A DNA stretch of 64,000 bases from Rhizoclosmatium globosum (lineage: Eukaryota > Chytridiomycota > Chytridiomycetes > Chytridiales > Chytriomycetaceae): NCBI GenBank assembly GCA_002104985.1, contig MCGO01000141.1, positions 35,058 through 99,057 on the forward strand. Direction: 5' to 3'. The position numbers and the translations under genes are program-made. The notes beneath the pieces were generated by a model. It worked only from the letters and a program-made list of their open reading frames with translations. It did no database searches and was not told where the DNA came from. This document shows, one piece after another, positions 48,142 through 59,599 of the stretch. Numbering within the stretch: the stretch's first letter is position 1; each line of letters opens with the position of its first letter.

Positions 48142-51100
48142 TTATTCTTCATAATCGCTATCGTCGTTTACACTTGACTTCTGCTTTCCCTTCCCCTTTG
48201 CCTTTCCCTTCCCCTTTCCTTTCACTTTGGGCTTCTTTGACTCTTCCCAAACTTCATAGCCCTCTGTCAATGCTGCCTCCATGTCAGCAGCTTCAACAAC
48301 TGCAACGTCAGCCACAAGATCATATACAAGCTTTTGCGTATGAAATGAGAATAAGTTAATTACAACTTTAGCTCCAACGTGGCTCAGAATTGAATCATGC
48401 TTTGTTGCATCAAAGTTTCGCTTGGTTGTTACTTTGCAGAAGTTGTCGCATAGATGTTGAACATTGATAAGAGCAGCACTTGCAAACGTACAATGAACTA
48501 CTGTTAGAGTCGGTTCTAATACTGGACAAGAAACAAACTGAACGCCATTCATAAGCACATACTGCAATCCACTCAATCTCTCGTGCTTTGAATCCACATT
48601 CACAATTTTCATAAAGATTCGAGGCTCTCCGCAAATGACTACAAACGCATCCAACCGGAATTTATCAACTGATATACTGGACGTTGATCGACAGTATGAC
48701 TGGAAATTTGTGTTTGACAAGAATTCACCATCAACTTTGAAGAGACCCCCATCAGCAATATGGTTGAGACACATGTAATTCGCAAACTGGAGTGCAACGT
48801 CTCGAGATGGATTGAGACGGGTTGTGTGATAAATACACATCCGAATGACTTTGTTAAAGCTTTCAAACACTTCAGTAGCATACAAACGACCAGGTCCAAT
48901 TGTTTCAATGAAGTAAATAATGTGGCGAAGAAGATGGAGTTTTGGTTTAACAAAAACCGGGAAATACTTGGTTTTGGCAGCAGCAAGTACAAACTGATCC
49001 AGACGTCCTTTGAGGTTTTGAATGTAGTTCTCAAAATTTGATATTTCAGAGCAGTACAAATATGCTGTGAGACTGGATAGGCAAGTCCACATTTCAAGTT
49101 CCTCTTCTGTGATAACTGTGGAAAGGGCAAATGGGGCAATCTGAACCCAAGTGCGGAAGTCCTTCCCATTCATAGACTTAACATACTGAACCTGAGTAAT
49201 AATGAGATAAAGCATGCCGTATTTGGTTTTCTTACCGCAGAATGACCATGCAGGTGCGTAACAAATTCTTTCTGTGATGTACCGTCAACACGAGCCTTCA
49301 GTACCTGCTTTTCTTCCGTCGTCAGACCTTCTATTGTTGCGCGAATAGCATATTTGACAATTCCTAACAAAAGGCAGTGAAGTAATTCAACAGGTGTATC
49401 TGATGGTCCCTCGAAATAAGGCTCTTCCTCTTCGTCACCAAGAAATGAATTCATCCAAGGGAGCTGGAATGCAGACTTTAAAAACCTGGAAAAGAAGAAG
49501 TCTTTGATGCCTTTTGATTGTAAACTGGTACCTGCAGCAGCAGGAGTGGTTTCTGAGTGCAAGATATCATATCGTGCTTCAGCCAGTTGCTTCTTGATAT
49601 GATTAAAGGAGCGCAGTCCAACCATGGGGGAGGGATCACATAGATAAGAAATCAGAGATTCGACACTGTTTGGTTTGGTGATTTCGCAAATTCGGCAAGG
49701 AAAGTGGGATGTCACGCCAGTATGGGACACAATAGCGGAATGAGAAGGATTATCTCCCAATACTTGAAAAATGGAGCCTAGTTGTGGACAAATTTAGCCC
49801 TTAATTCAAAACTCTGAATTGCATACAAACCAATAACCAAGACGTCTTCATTTAACAAACAGTCACGCACAACAATACCATTCCTGAGCTCCTTCATGCA
49901 AGTGCAGATAACAGCACCACTTTCAACAGCAGAGAGAGTTTTTGAGGTGCAGACAAAAAAGATATTCTCCAGCCGCTGTGTTAAATGGAATGGGAGGCCT
50001 GCGAGAGAAAATTCCCAAGACTCGTACTTGTTCCACTTCTTTGAAACATTCCCACTTGTATCATCATTAAATAACGTGATTGGCACATTGTAGACTCTCT
50101 TTCCGTTGGCTTTCGCTCGCATCAACGATCCAGATTTTACAGACGTAAGAGTCTCTGGGTCAAGGGTCCCATCATGAATGACATGCACAATGGATGTAAC
50201 TCTTTCTCCCAAAGAGTTCAAATCAATTTGGACATCAATTGAATTTTCAACCTTGACAGTTTCGATTTCAATGAAACAGCCTAACATACCCATTGCCACA
50301 ATAGTTCCAGTTGAGTTTTCAACAAACGTTGTCGGTACAAATATCTCCCACTCTTTGGAAGTGTAATACGCCTCTCCACTGAAATAGTCAAAGAGATTGT
50401 TGCGGACCATGGGGGTTGGGTGTTTGTCAATCCACTTGTTTGAGTGAAACAGCTCTGAGACAGAATCAGACATAACAGGTAAAACATGCAAGTTTTCTCT
50501 AATTCGAGGATTAGCAAATGCAAGGCGAATCACTGACTGCATTGGAAGATAGTATATGGGCTTCTCATTTATCGTCATTTCTTGTGGACTGAAATTTAGC
50601 AATGTTCGAAGATCATTTCTGATTGAGCGAATACGAGAATAGCTGGGAGGTTCACAAACTTCGGACATTGTATCTAAAATATCTTGTTCTTGCGCTCGAG
50701 AATAAGCTTTCGCCCCAACATTGCTGAATAATTTTGATAATCGGAACTCTAACTTTGATTTGAATGGTGCGAATTCTCCTCGATTAAAATGATCTGCATT
50801 AATAAGTCCAACTGAGTCCCAATCGGTTCTCGAGGGTTGATGTTGTTCAACGTCTTGCTCAAAATCACTTGCGTGCAAGCTTTCCTCTTCACACTCTGAC
50901 GAATCAGTTGAAGTATAGTCAGATGCGTTGTAATTGGATTCAGACGCAGAGTCATTGATTTCATCGAAATTCATGCTATTGAACGAAACTGGAGGCTGTG
51001 AAGGACCCGGCACAGCCTCAACGGGGAAACTTCCAACTCCAACTGTTCCAACTGCCAGTGAACGACGTTGCATGATTGAATTAGTGGCTGCAATTTGAAC

Positions 51101-51223
51101 CGCTATTTTGTGGATCGTGGTTCCGTAGTGCCTTTCCACATTGAATTTACTGAGTGACGTGGTGTGGCCATTGCAAATAGAGCAAAGCCAACCAGTTGAA
51201 TCACTCTTCCACAGTGCTGACAT
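48142..51223 (-). CDS. Transposase-type protein of a fungal mobile-element family
   Basis: Three or more exons, main blocks 51223-49830, 49760-49245 and 49192-48142. The start at 51223 (MSALWKSD) leads directly into a C2H2-like finger (CSICNGHTTSLSKFNVERH). Diagnostic blocks are NDDTSGNVSKKWNKYESW, GLPFHLTQR...FFVCTSKTL, LGDNPSHSAIVSHTG with HFPCRICEI, DTPVELLHCLLLGIVKY, and KPKLHLLRHIIYFIE...YATEVFESFNKVIR. I recall this set from a very abundant transposon-borne protein family in fungi, thought to be CACTA/EnSpm- or KDZ-related; the exact family needs a search. The C-terminus is a Lys/Gly-rich basic tail (KGKGKGKAKGKGK). The exon boundaries are approximate. Confidence 0.7.
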
Positions 51224-51276
51224 TTTGCGATGCAAGAAAAAAAAGAAACGCGCGGCAAAACTCTTCCGAAAAGACA
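51224..51276. promoter_or_regulatory. Divergent promoter/leader spacer
   Basis: Only 53 bp separate the start codons of the transposase (51223, minus) and the accessory gene (51277, plus). Regulatory sequence must therefore overlap coding or leader DNA. No specific motif identified. Confidence 0.5.
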
Positions 51277-52799
51277 ATGTCTTCTCGGCGCACAAACACC
51301 CTTCGGCGACGAAACGCACAGCCAATTGTTCGACCACCACCACCCTTGCCCACTGAAACTGACCCAGGATCTGGATCTGTGCCTGGTGTGATCGCTGGCT
51401 CTCCTGCCAGAGCAGCCAGCCCCACTCCTACCACTCCTTCAACGCCTACGTCAAACTCTAGGCGGAGAACGTTTCAAGAAGCTGAATTGCATGTGGCTCC
51501 AACTGCACAGGAGCTTGGCTGGACTACCCCCACGAGAAGGAGAAGACTGGCAACGGCTGTTATGGTATGTTATGTATCTCACCATCACTGTCTCTTTCCC
51601 TCCCCTCCTCTTCTCCTCCACTATTTTCCGATTTAATATCTCAATTGTTCTCGCGGCGCCGTTTCCCGGCGCCGTTTACTTTCTTATCGCAATCTCTTAT
51701 CTAAATGTCAATCATTTCGCAGATGTCTCCACACACACTGAACGCTGTAAACAACGTAATGCTCAGTGAGCTTGTAGATTGTGGCAATGTTGTAAAATTT
51801 ATGGATACGTTCAAGGTTTGTTGCCACACTGTTGTTGTTGTGAGTCATTCATTTACTTACTCCAAGCAATCAGGCTGACATAGAAGCTCTATTACCACAA
51901 TTCTATTTCGGAAAAATGACAGAAGCATCATTTACGTCCAGAACTACCGATTTTGAAAACACAGCAAAAGGAAGGATGATTTTGAAGAAGTTGGATATTG
52001 TGCGACCTATCAAGGTTGGGAACTGTGTTTCCGAATTCATTCAGTTCGCTACGGTTTGTGAATTTCTTGCACCAATCGTTGTTCTTACACAATGATCAAC
52101 AACAGGACGAGGGCATCACAATGCCTGAGATGATCAGTGAAACCAAAGCGGCAACCAAGTACATTTCTGACTACTTCATTCAAAATCGTTGCGCCACCAA
52201 AGCTGCTGTAAGCGATCACGATGGTCTCCTCACGTTACTGACATTCCCTTACACAGCTCCTCAAGATTGCATCCTGGCCAAGCTACAACCACGAATCTGC
52301 AAAAGCCTTGATCTTCAAAGGAGATAAGAATGGAAGCTGTCCTGATACACAGCGTAATTACATTACTCGGGAAATGGTAGGCATGTTTGTTTCAACGCAC
52401 TGCTTATGTTTGAAATAGGCCGCGTTAGCAAACGAATTTGTTCCGAATGAATGGAATACTGGTGACTACTGGGAGTACTATTCCTGTCACTTTGCCGACA
52501 TCAACTCTCGTGACGACGCATCTTTGGCCATACATCGCAATCAAGTTGAGTATGATCTGAGTGTTTGGCGTGAAGACGTCACACCAGGAGGCCCTGCACC
52601 TGCTGTTAGGGAAGGAGGAGCGGAAGAGGGCAGTGACAATGAGGTTGGAGGAACGCGTGGAAGCACCAGTGGCAGCAGCGGTACTGGCGGCGGCAGTAAT
52701 GGCGGTAGTGACGGCATTGGTACTGGTGGGAGTCAACCAATTGGAAGTGGCTCGGGGTTTGGTAGTGGCACAGGTGGAGCCGATAATGATGATGAATAA
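51277..52799 (+). CDS. Transposon accessory protein, unrecognised
   Basis: Six exons (51277-51564, 51723-51815, 51874-52014, 52106-52207, 52257-52376, 52419-52799), all with phase-0 introns, give 374 residues. The N-terminal 95 residues are Arg/Pro/Thr-rich and basic. A predicted helical core of about 180 residues follows, including IEALLPQFYFGKMT and WNTGDYWEYYSCHFADIN. The last 70 residues are Gly/Ser low complexity with an acidic end. Its divergent placement beside the transposase suggests a DNA-binding or regulatory partner. No family recognised; the clean splicing pattern argues it is real. Confidence 0.65.
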
Positions 52800-53139
52800 A
52801 TGTTTCATTCCATATATATCATCAGCTTTTCTATTTGATTTCTTTCAAGACATTCAGCAGGAATGTTTTTGGGGCAAACCCAACCAATGTTGCATATGAT
52901 TCTTGCTCATTTCTGTTAAAACCTTTGGATTGAATGTTTCACAAGCAATTCGGGGTTTCTTTGACCATCCAGACGTACGTCCTTCCAGAACATTTCAAGG
53001 CACACTCTCAAAACATTTTCGTCAACATTTCCAACCAATGTCCGGCTTTGTTTCCAAAGAAACGTACACGCAATATGCTATGAAATATAGTAGAGAAAAC
53101 GTTGCCAAATGTACTGTTTTTTATTGTGAAACATAAGGG
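52800..53139. other. Intergenic / relic DNA
   Basis: A short ORF (52903-53136) may be part of the decayed helicase element that follows, but it shows no motif. Nothing else seen. Confidence 0.3.
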
Positions 53140-53719
53140 CCAGCCAGGAGTGTACCCTGACGACAATGAAACGCCGGACACAGCTGACGCGGAAAACCCC
53201 ATTCCTGTCGTGGCACGACGCGCCATTGAGGACGAGATTCTTCAGAACGAAGACATTTTGAAGACATAAATCAAGTACTGCTACGAACTTGTGTTCAACA
53301 GGGCGTACAAGTCGGGGCTTTTTGGACAAGTATTGGTGCGCTGCCAGAATGTGGCCCATGCGGAAAAGGTGGCCGAACTGGCAAACGACTTGTTGAAGGA
53401 AATGGGCGAGAAAGGCAAAGCACCGAAGTTCAATGATGGGTTGACAATGTTGTGCAACGCGGAATCGATATCTGGCAATTACCCAAACGAACACCAAAAT
53501 CAAGTTCTCCAGAACATTCGGGACGGTTTTACCCAGTTCATAACCCAAAAGACGATGTTGTCTGAAGGCTTTGATCAAGTCTCAATTGTTTGCGCGTTTT
53601 GCCTGGATCCAGTTCGCAGTAAGTCTCTATTGATTCAATTCATTGGCCGGCCGATTCGACCATTATTGTTTTTGAACAACGAACACAATGGAGTTTATTT
53701 TAATGTCAGGACCATGTGA
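53140..53719 (+). pseudogene. SF2 helicase C-terminal fragment
   Basis: Open translation with helicase superfamily 2 C-terminal motifs: VLVRCQNVAHAEKV (motif IV-like), TMLSEGFDQVSIVCAF (motif V region) and SLLIQFIGRPIR (motif VI). An in-frame stop lies at about 53268 and no N-terminal helicase core (Walker A/B) exists upstream. After 53719 the frame ends and a shifted open stretch runs to 53897. It is a relic of a larger helicase-bearing gene, possibly once part of a mobile element. Confidence 0.7.
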
Positions 53720-53897
53720 CTTATCCACGATTCCTTCGCCAATGGCGCGTGCATGGTTGGCTACGTTCAACGCTCTTGGGGCCGACTGCTTTAAATCGCA
53801 ATTTGACCTGATGCAAGCGAATACAGCTGATATCGTGGTGCCGAAGGAACTGAATTTACGCGACAAGATTCTTGAGTTGGATTCTGGTATTTCTTGA

Positions 53898-54636
53898 CAA
53901 CTTTGAAGTGAAAGTTCTGTCACACCAGGAATGCGGGCATTGCAACGGAGCAGAAGGCTTACACTGAGCCATGTGGTGTATGTACGCACTGTTGGTCTTG
54001 AACAGGGTTTTTCGAATGCACCAAGGGTTCTGGCACCTGACAACTTGGGGCTCCGTAATTTCTTGGGGCTCTGTGACTTCTTGAGCTTATTCACTCGCTT
54101 TGTCCTTTTCCTTTTCCTTTTCCTTTTCCTTTTCCTTTTCCACTTCGCCCACGGCTTCGACTTCTGCCTCTCTTGTCTGTCCACAGCTTTGTGCATGTGT
54201 TTGGAGTAACAGCAAACTTGTGTCCTTGAAATCACAGAACATACAGCGCCAGGCCTCTGACTCCTTCGACCGCTTGACCTCTGTTGAAACAAGTCAGGTA
54301 AGTGGGGTTTTTGTTGATGGTTGGGTGGTTATGAAGGGAAGGGAAGGGAAGGGAAAGGCAAGGGAACTGAGGCGGGGCCAACAGGAAAAGCCAACCATGA
54401 GCGTCTGGCCCGCAGTTCACAAGTTCACAGTGAAAGTCAAGAGATGCGACTCTGTGAAATGAAGCAGCATGCTTGCTTGGCTTTGAAACACAGCCCCGCA
54501 GCCGCAGCTGTGTTGCATCTTTTTTTTGCAACCTGGTCACGTGACCTACTTTGAACGCAGGTTTGTTGATCTCCATTCTAACAGACTCACACTCTCGTAG
54601 GGTTTTCGCCCTCGCATACACCCAAGTCCATACCCC
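53898..54636. other. Non-coding with simple repeats
   Basis: Contains a pyrimidine tract of repeated CTTTTC (about 54103-54140) and a GGGAA purine tract (about 54336-54360). No gene recognised. Confidence 0.45.
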
Positions 54637-55015
54637 TTGGAAGCCCTCGTTTTACTTGGAAAATTAAATGATGTCCCTCGTCTTGTTGCTGATCTTACTG
54701 CATGTCTACGGGCAGTCGAGTTTGAGTCATTTTTGGACAACTCACTTTTGGCTGGACATGAGGTACTCTCGTTACTCAATGACCTTAGGTGTCAATTTCC
54801 GGACCCAGTTGTTGGAGAGCCCACTGCAAGTTTACAACCATGCCTTACTCGCAATGCCTCAAGAAACTGTGTATTACAGGTTTTGTCAGGGTCTTGCATC
54901 TGCGCGCATTACTATTGTTGCTGAAAAAGCGTGGGGTCCATTCACACTTGTTGGACATTCTAGTATTGTGAATTCAGTGACATTCTCGCCTGACGCTCCA
55001 ATTTTAACCTCTTAA
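54637..55015 (+). pseudogene. NACHT-WD40 (NLR-like) linker fragment
   Basis: Translates to EALVLLGKLNDVPRLVADL, then after a frameshift near 54786 to LLESPLQVYNHALLAMPQE, WGPFTLVGHSSIVNSVTFS and PDAP, then stops. This is the characteristic stretch between a NACHT ATPase and its first WD40 repeat in fungal NLR-like proteins. No NACHT upstream and only half a WD repeat downstream remain. Confidence 0.7.
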
Positions 55016-55103
55016 ACCTGGAAAGCAATATAATCCGTTAATTACAAAAAAACCGTATCTCTGAATTCTACCTGCTCTCAGGCCACATGTAAAAGAGGTT
55101 GTT

Positions 55104-55207
55104 GATGCAAGGTTACTGGCGAGACACCAGTTCCCCAGGCTCGGAGAGGCAAAGTCAGTCGCCCCTATGGCGATCTGACGCTAATTAAGGTCTTGAAAAC
55201 CTTAATT
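55104..55207 (-). ncRNA. Candidate Fanzor guide RNA region (structured 3' end)
   Basis: Immediately 3' of, and overlapping, the stop codon of the Fanzor relic lie three hairpins in a row: AATTAAGGT/ACCTTAATT (55183-55207), GTCAG.TCGCC/GGCGA.CTGAC (55154-55179) and ACTGG/CCAGT (55115-55131). In TnpB and Fanzor systems the guide RNA derives from the 3' end of the gene and the element end, so this position fits. Expression and a guide segment cannot be seen from sequence alone. Confidence 0.4.
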
Positions 55208-55352
55208 GATTTGTAATGCGGATACTTCTTTCATTGTTTTCAAGAGTATATTGCGAGCACCATTGAAATCACGCCCTATCACTGTGGAATGCACGAGTAA
55301 ACCTCCTTGTTCCTCAAGTTCAGATCAAGACATCCACAGTTTGTGCAGGTTT
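55202..55352 (-). pseudogene. Fanzor (TnpB-like nuclease) C-terminal relic
   Basis: Reading on the minus strand gives CTNCGCLDLNLRNKEVYSC, the first half of the zinc ribbon, then after a frameshift VIGRDFNGARNILLKTM, the RD.NGARNI motif that holds the last RuvC aspartate in TnpB and Fanzor nucleases, then ALQIN and a stop. Upstream, the gene is cut off by telomere-like repeats at 55350. The second CxxC pair is damaged. The spacing fits the family well; only about 50 codons remain, so it is inactive. Confidence 0.7.
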
Positions 55353-55384
55353 AGGGGTAGGGTTAGGGTAGGGTTAGGGCGGGG
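55350..55384 (+). repeat. Internal telomere-like repeats
   Basis: TTAGGGGTAGGGTTAGGG followed by more TAGGG units and GGGCGGGG: several TTAGGG-type units with slips. They lie exactly where the Fanzor relic is truncated and the 152-bp direct repeat begins, suggesting a healed break or an old telomere-joining event. Confidence 0.75.
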
Positions 55385-55535
55385 TTTATACCCTTAGTGT
55401 TGGGATGGGTTAAGATGGTCAACTGGACCATACCTTCATAAATAGTCAAAACAACCAATATAACTCTTATTTCAACCTCAAAGAATACTGTTAAGTGTTT
55501 GTTGGGGCCAGGTTTTAATTTGGGTTATGTCTTGC
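55384..55535 (+). repeat. 152-bp direct repeat, copy 1
   Basis: Starts GTTTATACCCTTAGTG and ends TTATGTCTTGC; identical by eye to 55845-55996. A long GCAGAY array follows. Confidence 0.93.
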
Positions 55536-55543
55536 TCAACAAA

Positions 55544-55733
55544 GATGCAGACGCAGATGCAGATGCAGATGCAGATGCAGACGCAGATGCAGATGCAGAT
55601 GCAGACGCAGATGCAGATGCAGACGCAGATGCTGATGCAGATGCAGACGCAGATGCTGATGCAGATGCAGATGCAGATGCAGACGCAGATGCAGACGCAG
55701 ACGCAGACGCAGACGCAGATGCAGATGCAGACT
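55544..55733 (+). repeat. (GCAGAY)n hexanucleotide array
   Basis: About 30 units of GCAGAT/GCAGAC with occasional GCTGAT. The ORF through it encodes only Asp-Ala repeats and is not convincing as a gene. Two to four units of the same hexamer follow repeat copy 2 (55996-56019). Confidence 0.95.
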
Positions 55734-55844
55734 CCTATTCTCTAACTGCTCACTTATCAATAAAAGAACATTTATACATTAATTTTATACACTAAATAAA
55801 CATAAAAACACCATTTCCCACACCACTTTTTTCTGACCCATCCT

Positions 55845-55996
55845 GTTTATACCCTTAGTGTTGGGATGGGTTAAGATGGTCAACTGGACCATACCTTCAT
55901 AAATAGTCAAAACAACCAATATAACTCTTATTTCAACCTCAAAGAATACTGTTAAGTGTTTGTTGGGGCCAGGTTTTAATTTGGGTTATGTCTTGC
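55845..55996 (+). repeat. 152-bp direct repeat, copy 2
   Basis: Second copy of 55384-55535. It is followed by a few GCAGAY units and a perfect 16-bp palindrome, CTCAACAATTGTTGAG (56020-56035), just upstream of the Crypton-like gene. Confidence 0.93.
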
Positions 55997-56064
55997 AGAC
56001 GCAGATGCAGACGCAGATGCTCAACAATTGTTGAGAGTTCAAGTTAAAAGACGAGAACGAGAAG

Positions 56065-59000
56065 ATGGATCAAGAAGAAAGGTATGAATCAAGCGAGAAC
56101 AGGAGTAGTGAGGTGAAATTTGGGAGCGAGTGCGAGAGTGGGTCAATGAATGATTTTTCATGGTTTTTGTAAGGGTTGGACCTGAGGTTGATGGGATACT
56201 TTGGGGTGGGTGGTTGTAGATCAAGTTTGGAAATGTTGGTGGTGGTGTTGTGTGAGCTGTAGTTGGTTGTGTTGGGTGGTTGGATCATCAAATGATAGCT
56301 CTTGAAGTACTCTTTCCACATATCCTTCCTAAAACTCATTGTTTATTCTCTATATTGAGGCAATTATTGCTGAAGTGTTGATTCTTGTTTGAAATTCAGA
56401 CAAGAACTTTAAAATCATTTTCTGACTCTATGAAACAACAGATCCAAAGTTGAATGCCCCAACCCAGAGTGCAAAGACATTGCACCCTTCAACAACAAAT
56501 TTGCTTTGGGAAAACATTGTAGATTAGTCCACCAGAAGGTTGTTTCTGTTCGTTATTGGATAAATGACTACACAAGTGAGTGCTTTGATCTCTTATTAAA
56601 TACTAACTTTGATTGGTTTGTTAGAAGAGGATGAGCTCACTTTCATTCCAAGGGATTCTGAGGACAATTTGTTTCACTGCAACAAGTGCAACCTTGCAGT
56701 AGACTTTCCCGAGAAGCTCCAAAGCCATGTCAAGAAAATGAAATGTGGTCTGACCCATCCTGCCAGATTTGGATTCATGTGCCTGGACTGCAACTATGTT
56801 TGTGTGTCTCAAAGTGCCATCAGGGTACACTGCAGGGCTGAACACCAAAAGAATCAGTATTGGGGGTACAGGCCAACTCAAGTTGTTAAACTATATGCAC
56901 GGGTCTTTGGAATGTATAAGCCAGAAGAAGGATTTGATGCTCGCCAAAGAGCCAAGGAACTTAAAAGCCTTGCACGTAAACAGAAACAGATCAAAAACAC
57001 GGCTGGGTCACGTTCGAAAGCTTACTTGTCTACTGGATTGGAAACTGCTGGTCTGATTGCCTCATCAAGCAAAACCAACACACCGTTCCTGAATAATGTA
57101 AGTGTTTTGGGGGGCCAAAAATTACCAGTTAACTTTTTCGGATTAGATGGGATGGGACAAGTTAGTTTTTGGTATTGATGCCATCAAGAATCCAGCAAAG
57201 TACATTGCTATCTTGACAGAGACAAAGGACACCAAGACAGTAATTATGTTGTGTCGTTTGTTCTTGGAAAAAGTCAATGAGTTGGCAACTTTACCTGGGA
57301 CCCAACCGACACGTACAGCCATCAAGAATGCTGGTCGCAAATCCACCAATGACACTGGGTATGCAGGAAAGGCTTTCAAGCCTATTGACGTGAAGGGGAC
57401 AATCCCAACGTATGCGAGAACTCTTGGGTTATTTGTCACAATGTTGATTGCTCGTAAGCAAGGTGCCAACACAGGCACCAAAATGCCAAAGTTGCGTGAT
57501 GATGTGAACGAAGCTGTTGAGGCATTGTTGGAGACACTTGATGTTCCCCTGCTTTGTAGAACTAATGCAGTCATTGAGAATCAGCAAGAAGCACTGATCA
57601 AGTTGTTGCGCATTGTTTTGTTTGAAGACATTGGCTTTGAAGGCCTCGATACTGGTCGGATCCATTTGGTTGAAGAATACCTGTTGCTCAGGTTTTTACA
57701 GCCTGATGGCACATTTTGCAAAGAGCAACTCATGACTGGACCTTGTACCCATTTCCTGTTTGCTTCTCGTTGCCTAGTTTTGGATTGGTGCCAAGAAATT
57801 GCTTCGTTTGGTTCATGGATGGCAAGAGCCGATAAGGACAAGTGAGGCATACTTGTTTGATTGAAGTCTTTTATTGATATCTGTTAAAAACAAGGGAAAT
57901 CAATCAAGTCATTGAGCTTGTCAGTTATGGAAAGCATAGTCTCCCGTATGCCAAAATGAAGCAGTTCAAGTCCACATGTGGATTAATCATGATGGGCAGC
58001 AATACAGCCAATCTCATTAGCAAACATTGGGATTACAGTTTGCCTAATGAACCCAAGTTGGTTATCGATGGTCGCTTGGGTGTTTCAAAGACCATGTTCC
58101 GGGAAGGTCGAGCAAACTACTTTCGAGTAATCACAACAGAACTCAGTAATTTACTGTTTGGGATGGATGTTTCTGACTTCACGTTTGACCCAAAACGGTT
58201 GACTGACAATGTCGCAAACTCAAGACCAGGATACAGCTTCATGACAGAGCAAGCCAACAGCTCTACATTTAGTGAAGAAAATGGGAACAGACTTGAATTG
58301 CACATCAAAAAGACCAAGAACTTGAGGACTGACTTTTTTGAGCCCACAAGACTTATCTACAAAACTGAGGCAATGGAGTCGTACACTGGTATTTAGTTTT
58401 TATTGGCTGCTGCATACATCTGAGCTTTTATCTTTTAGCTAAAGTGGACAACTTTATTTCTCTGTTGATGCTCGGTCTTGCATTGTTTTGCGGAATGCCG
58501 CCCCGAACAACAGAGTTCCAAATGACCACCATTGTGAATTCGGGTTTAGGCAAAAGAAATTTGATGATTCTTGAACACAGATTGTGCATTAACTTGAGGT
58601 AAGTTGTGTCCTTGTTTTGAGTAGGGCACTGAAGTTTGAACAAGATACAACAAGTCGAGTGCCAACTCTGGATTTCATAAAGACTTGTTTCGGTTTGTTC
58701 CAGATGAGCTTGCACAGATTCTTGTAAAGTATCTGGTCTTTGTTTACCCACTCTACATGTAAGCACTTGTAGTTATGGTTGACTACTACTAAAACGACAA
58801 AGTGCGTTCTGGGCTGACATGAGAAACCGCAAAAAGCTTACGTTCTTGACCCATGAAGATGAAATCCAAGCCAAGACTTATCTGTTTTTGAGAAACGGAA
58901 TCCCTTGCAAAGTATCCAAATTGCATGGCTTGTACATTCAGAATTTCTGGAGTGTTTTTGGGGTAAATCTGGGAATCCGCCACACTCGACAAATGATGGC

Positions 59001-59514
59001 TTCATTTGCAGATCATATTGACTTTGAAGAGACAGCAGTGGCAGAAGTGAACACTACAGTAAGCAGTCAATTTGGACACAGCTCTCAAGTGCATCAGAAC
59101 AATTATGGGGCCACAACTGATGGAGCTGCTGTTATCCGTAAAATGAAGAGTATCTCTGACAAGTGGTGGAAGTGGTGCAGTTTGACGGGGGAGGGTGATT
59201 CCTCTTTGTATGCAGCTGGACCGCAAGTAGGTTCAGGTTCAGGGTCTCGCTCAGATTCAAGAGTGATTAAAGTTGACTTGGATGGCAGTAATGACAGTGA
59301 AGCTGAGGGCAGTGAAGATGGTAGTGACAGTGTGGGGGACACTATTGTGGAAGAAGATGCAGATGACGAGATTTCGGAGGAGGGTCGTGACAGCAGTGTT
59401 TCTCAAGACGACCATGAAATCCAAGAGACAGAAAGTGATGCTGACTCCAAGGATGAAAGTCCTTTCGGTGATGAAGAGATGCAACTTGATGGTGGTTCTA
59501 TACTCCAGAGTTAG
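56065..59514 (+). CDS. Crypton-like tyrosine recombinase with zinc fingers
   Basis: Eight exons (56065-56081, 56442-56575, 56625-57097, 57147-57841, 57895-58388, 58439-58598, 58645-58758, 58803-59514) sum to 2799 nt and 932 residues with all phases consistent. The N-terminus has a finger CPNPECKD...LGKHCRLVH and a second FHCNKCNLAV...H plus CLDCNYVCVSQSAIRVHC. Late in the protein GMPPRTTEF carries the first catalytic Arg, followed by PDELAQILVKYLVFVYPLY, then LGIRHTRQ and GHSSQVHQNNYG with the probable nucleophile Tyr. This matches the fungal Crypton/RecQ-associated recombinase family. An acidic Ser/Asp-rich tail ends it. The frame is intact, so the element may be active. A truncated copy of its 5' end sits at 46918. 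Confidence 0.8.
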
Positions 59515-59599
59515 GAGAGTTAGGATCAATCCCCATAGATGGTGTCGACTGATGGTGTCGAAATTTTTCTTCTTTGATACTTAAAAAACAAGGTAGGAA

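Larger units (their letters stand above)
48142..52799. mobile_element. Two-gene divergent DNA transposon (CACTA-like, tentative)
   Basis: A large transposase-type gene (minus) and an accessory gene (plus) diverge from a 53-bp shared spacer. This arrangement is common in CACTA/EnSpm-type elements. I could not identify terminal inverted repeats or target duplications, so the true ends are not defined and these bounds are only the coding limits. Confidence 0.5.

Noticed and set aside
55544..55733. CRISPR-like array
   Set aside because: Units are contiguous hexamers without spacers.
55499..55795. 98-residue ORF of Asp-Ala repeats
   Set aside because: It is only the translation of the GCAGAY array, which is open in several frames; there is no other coding signal.
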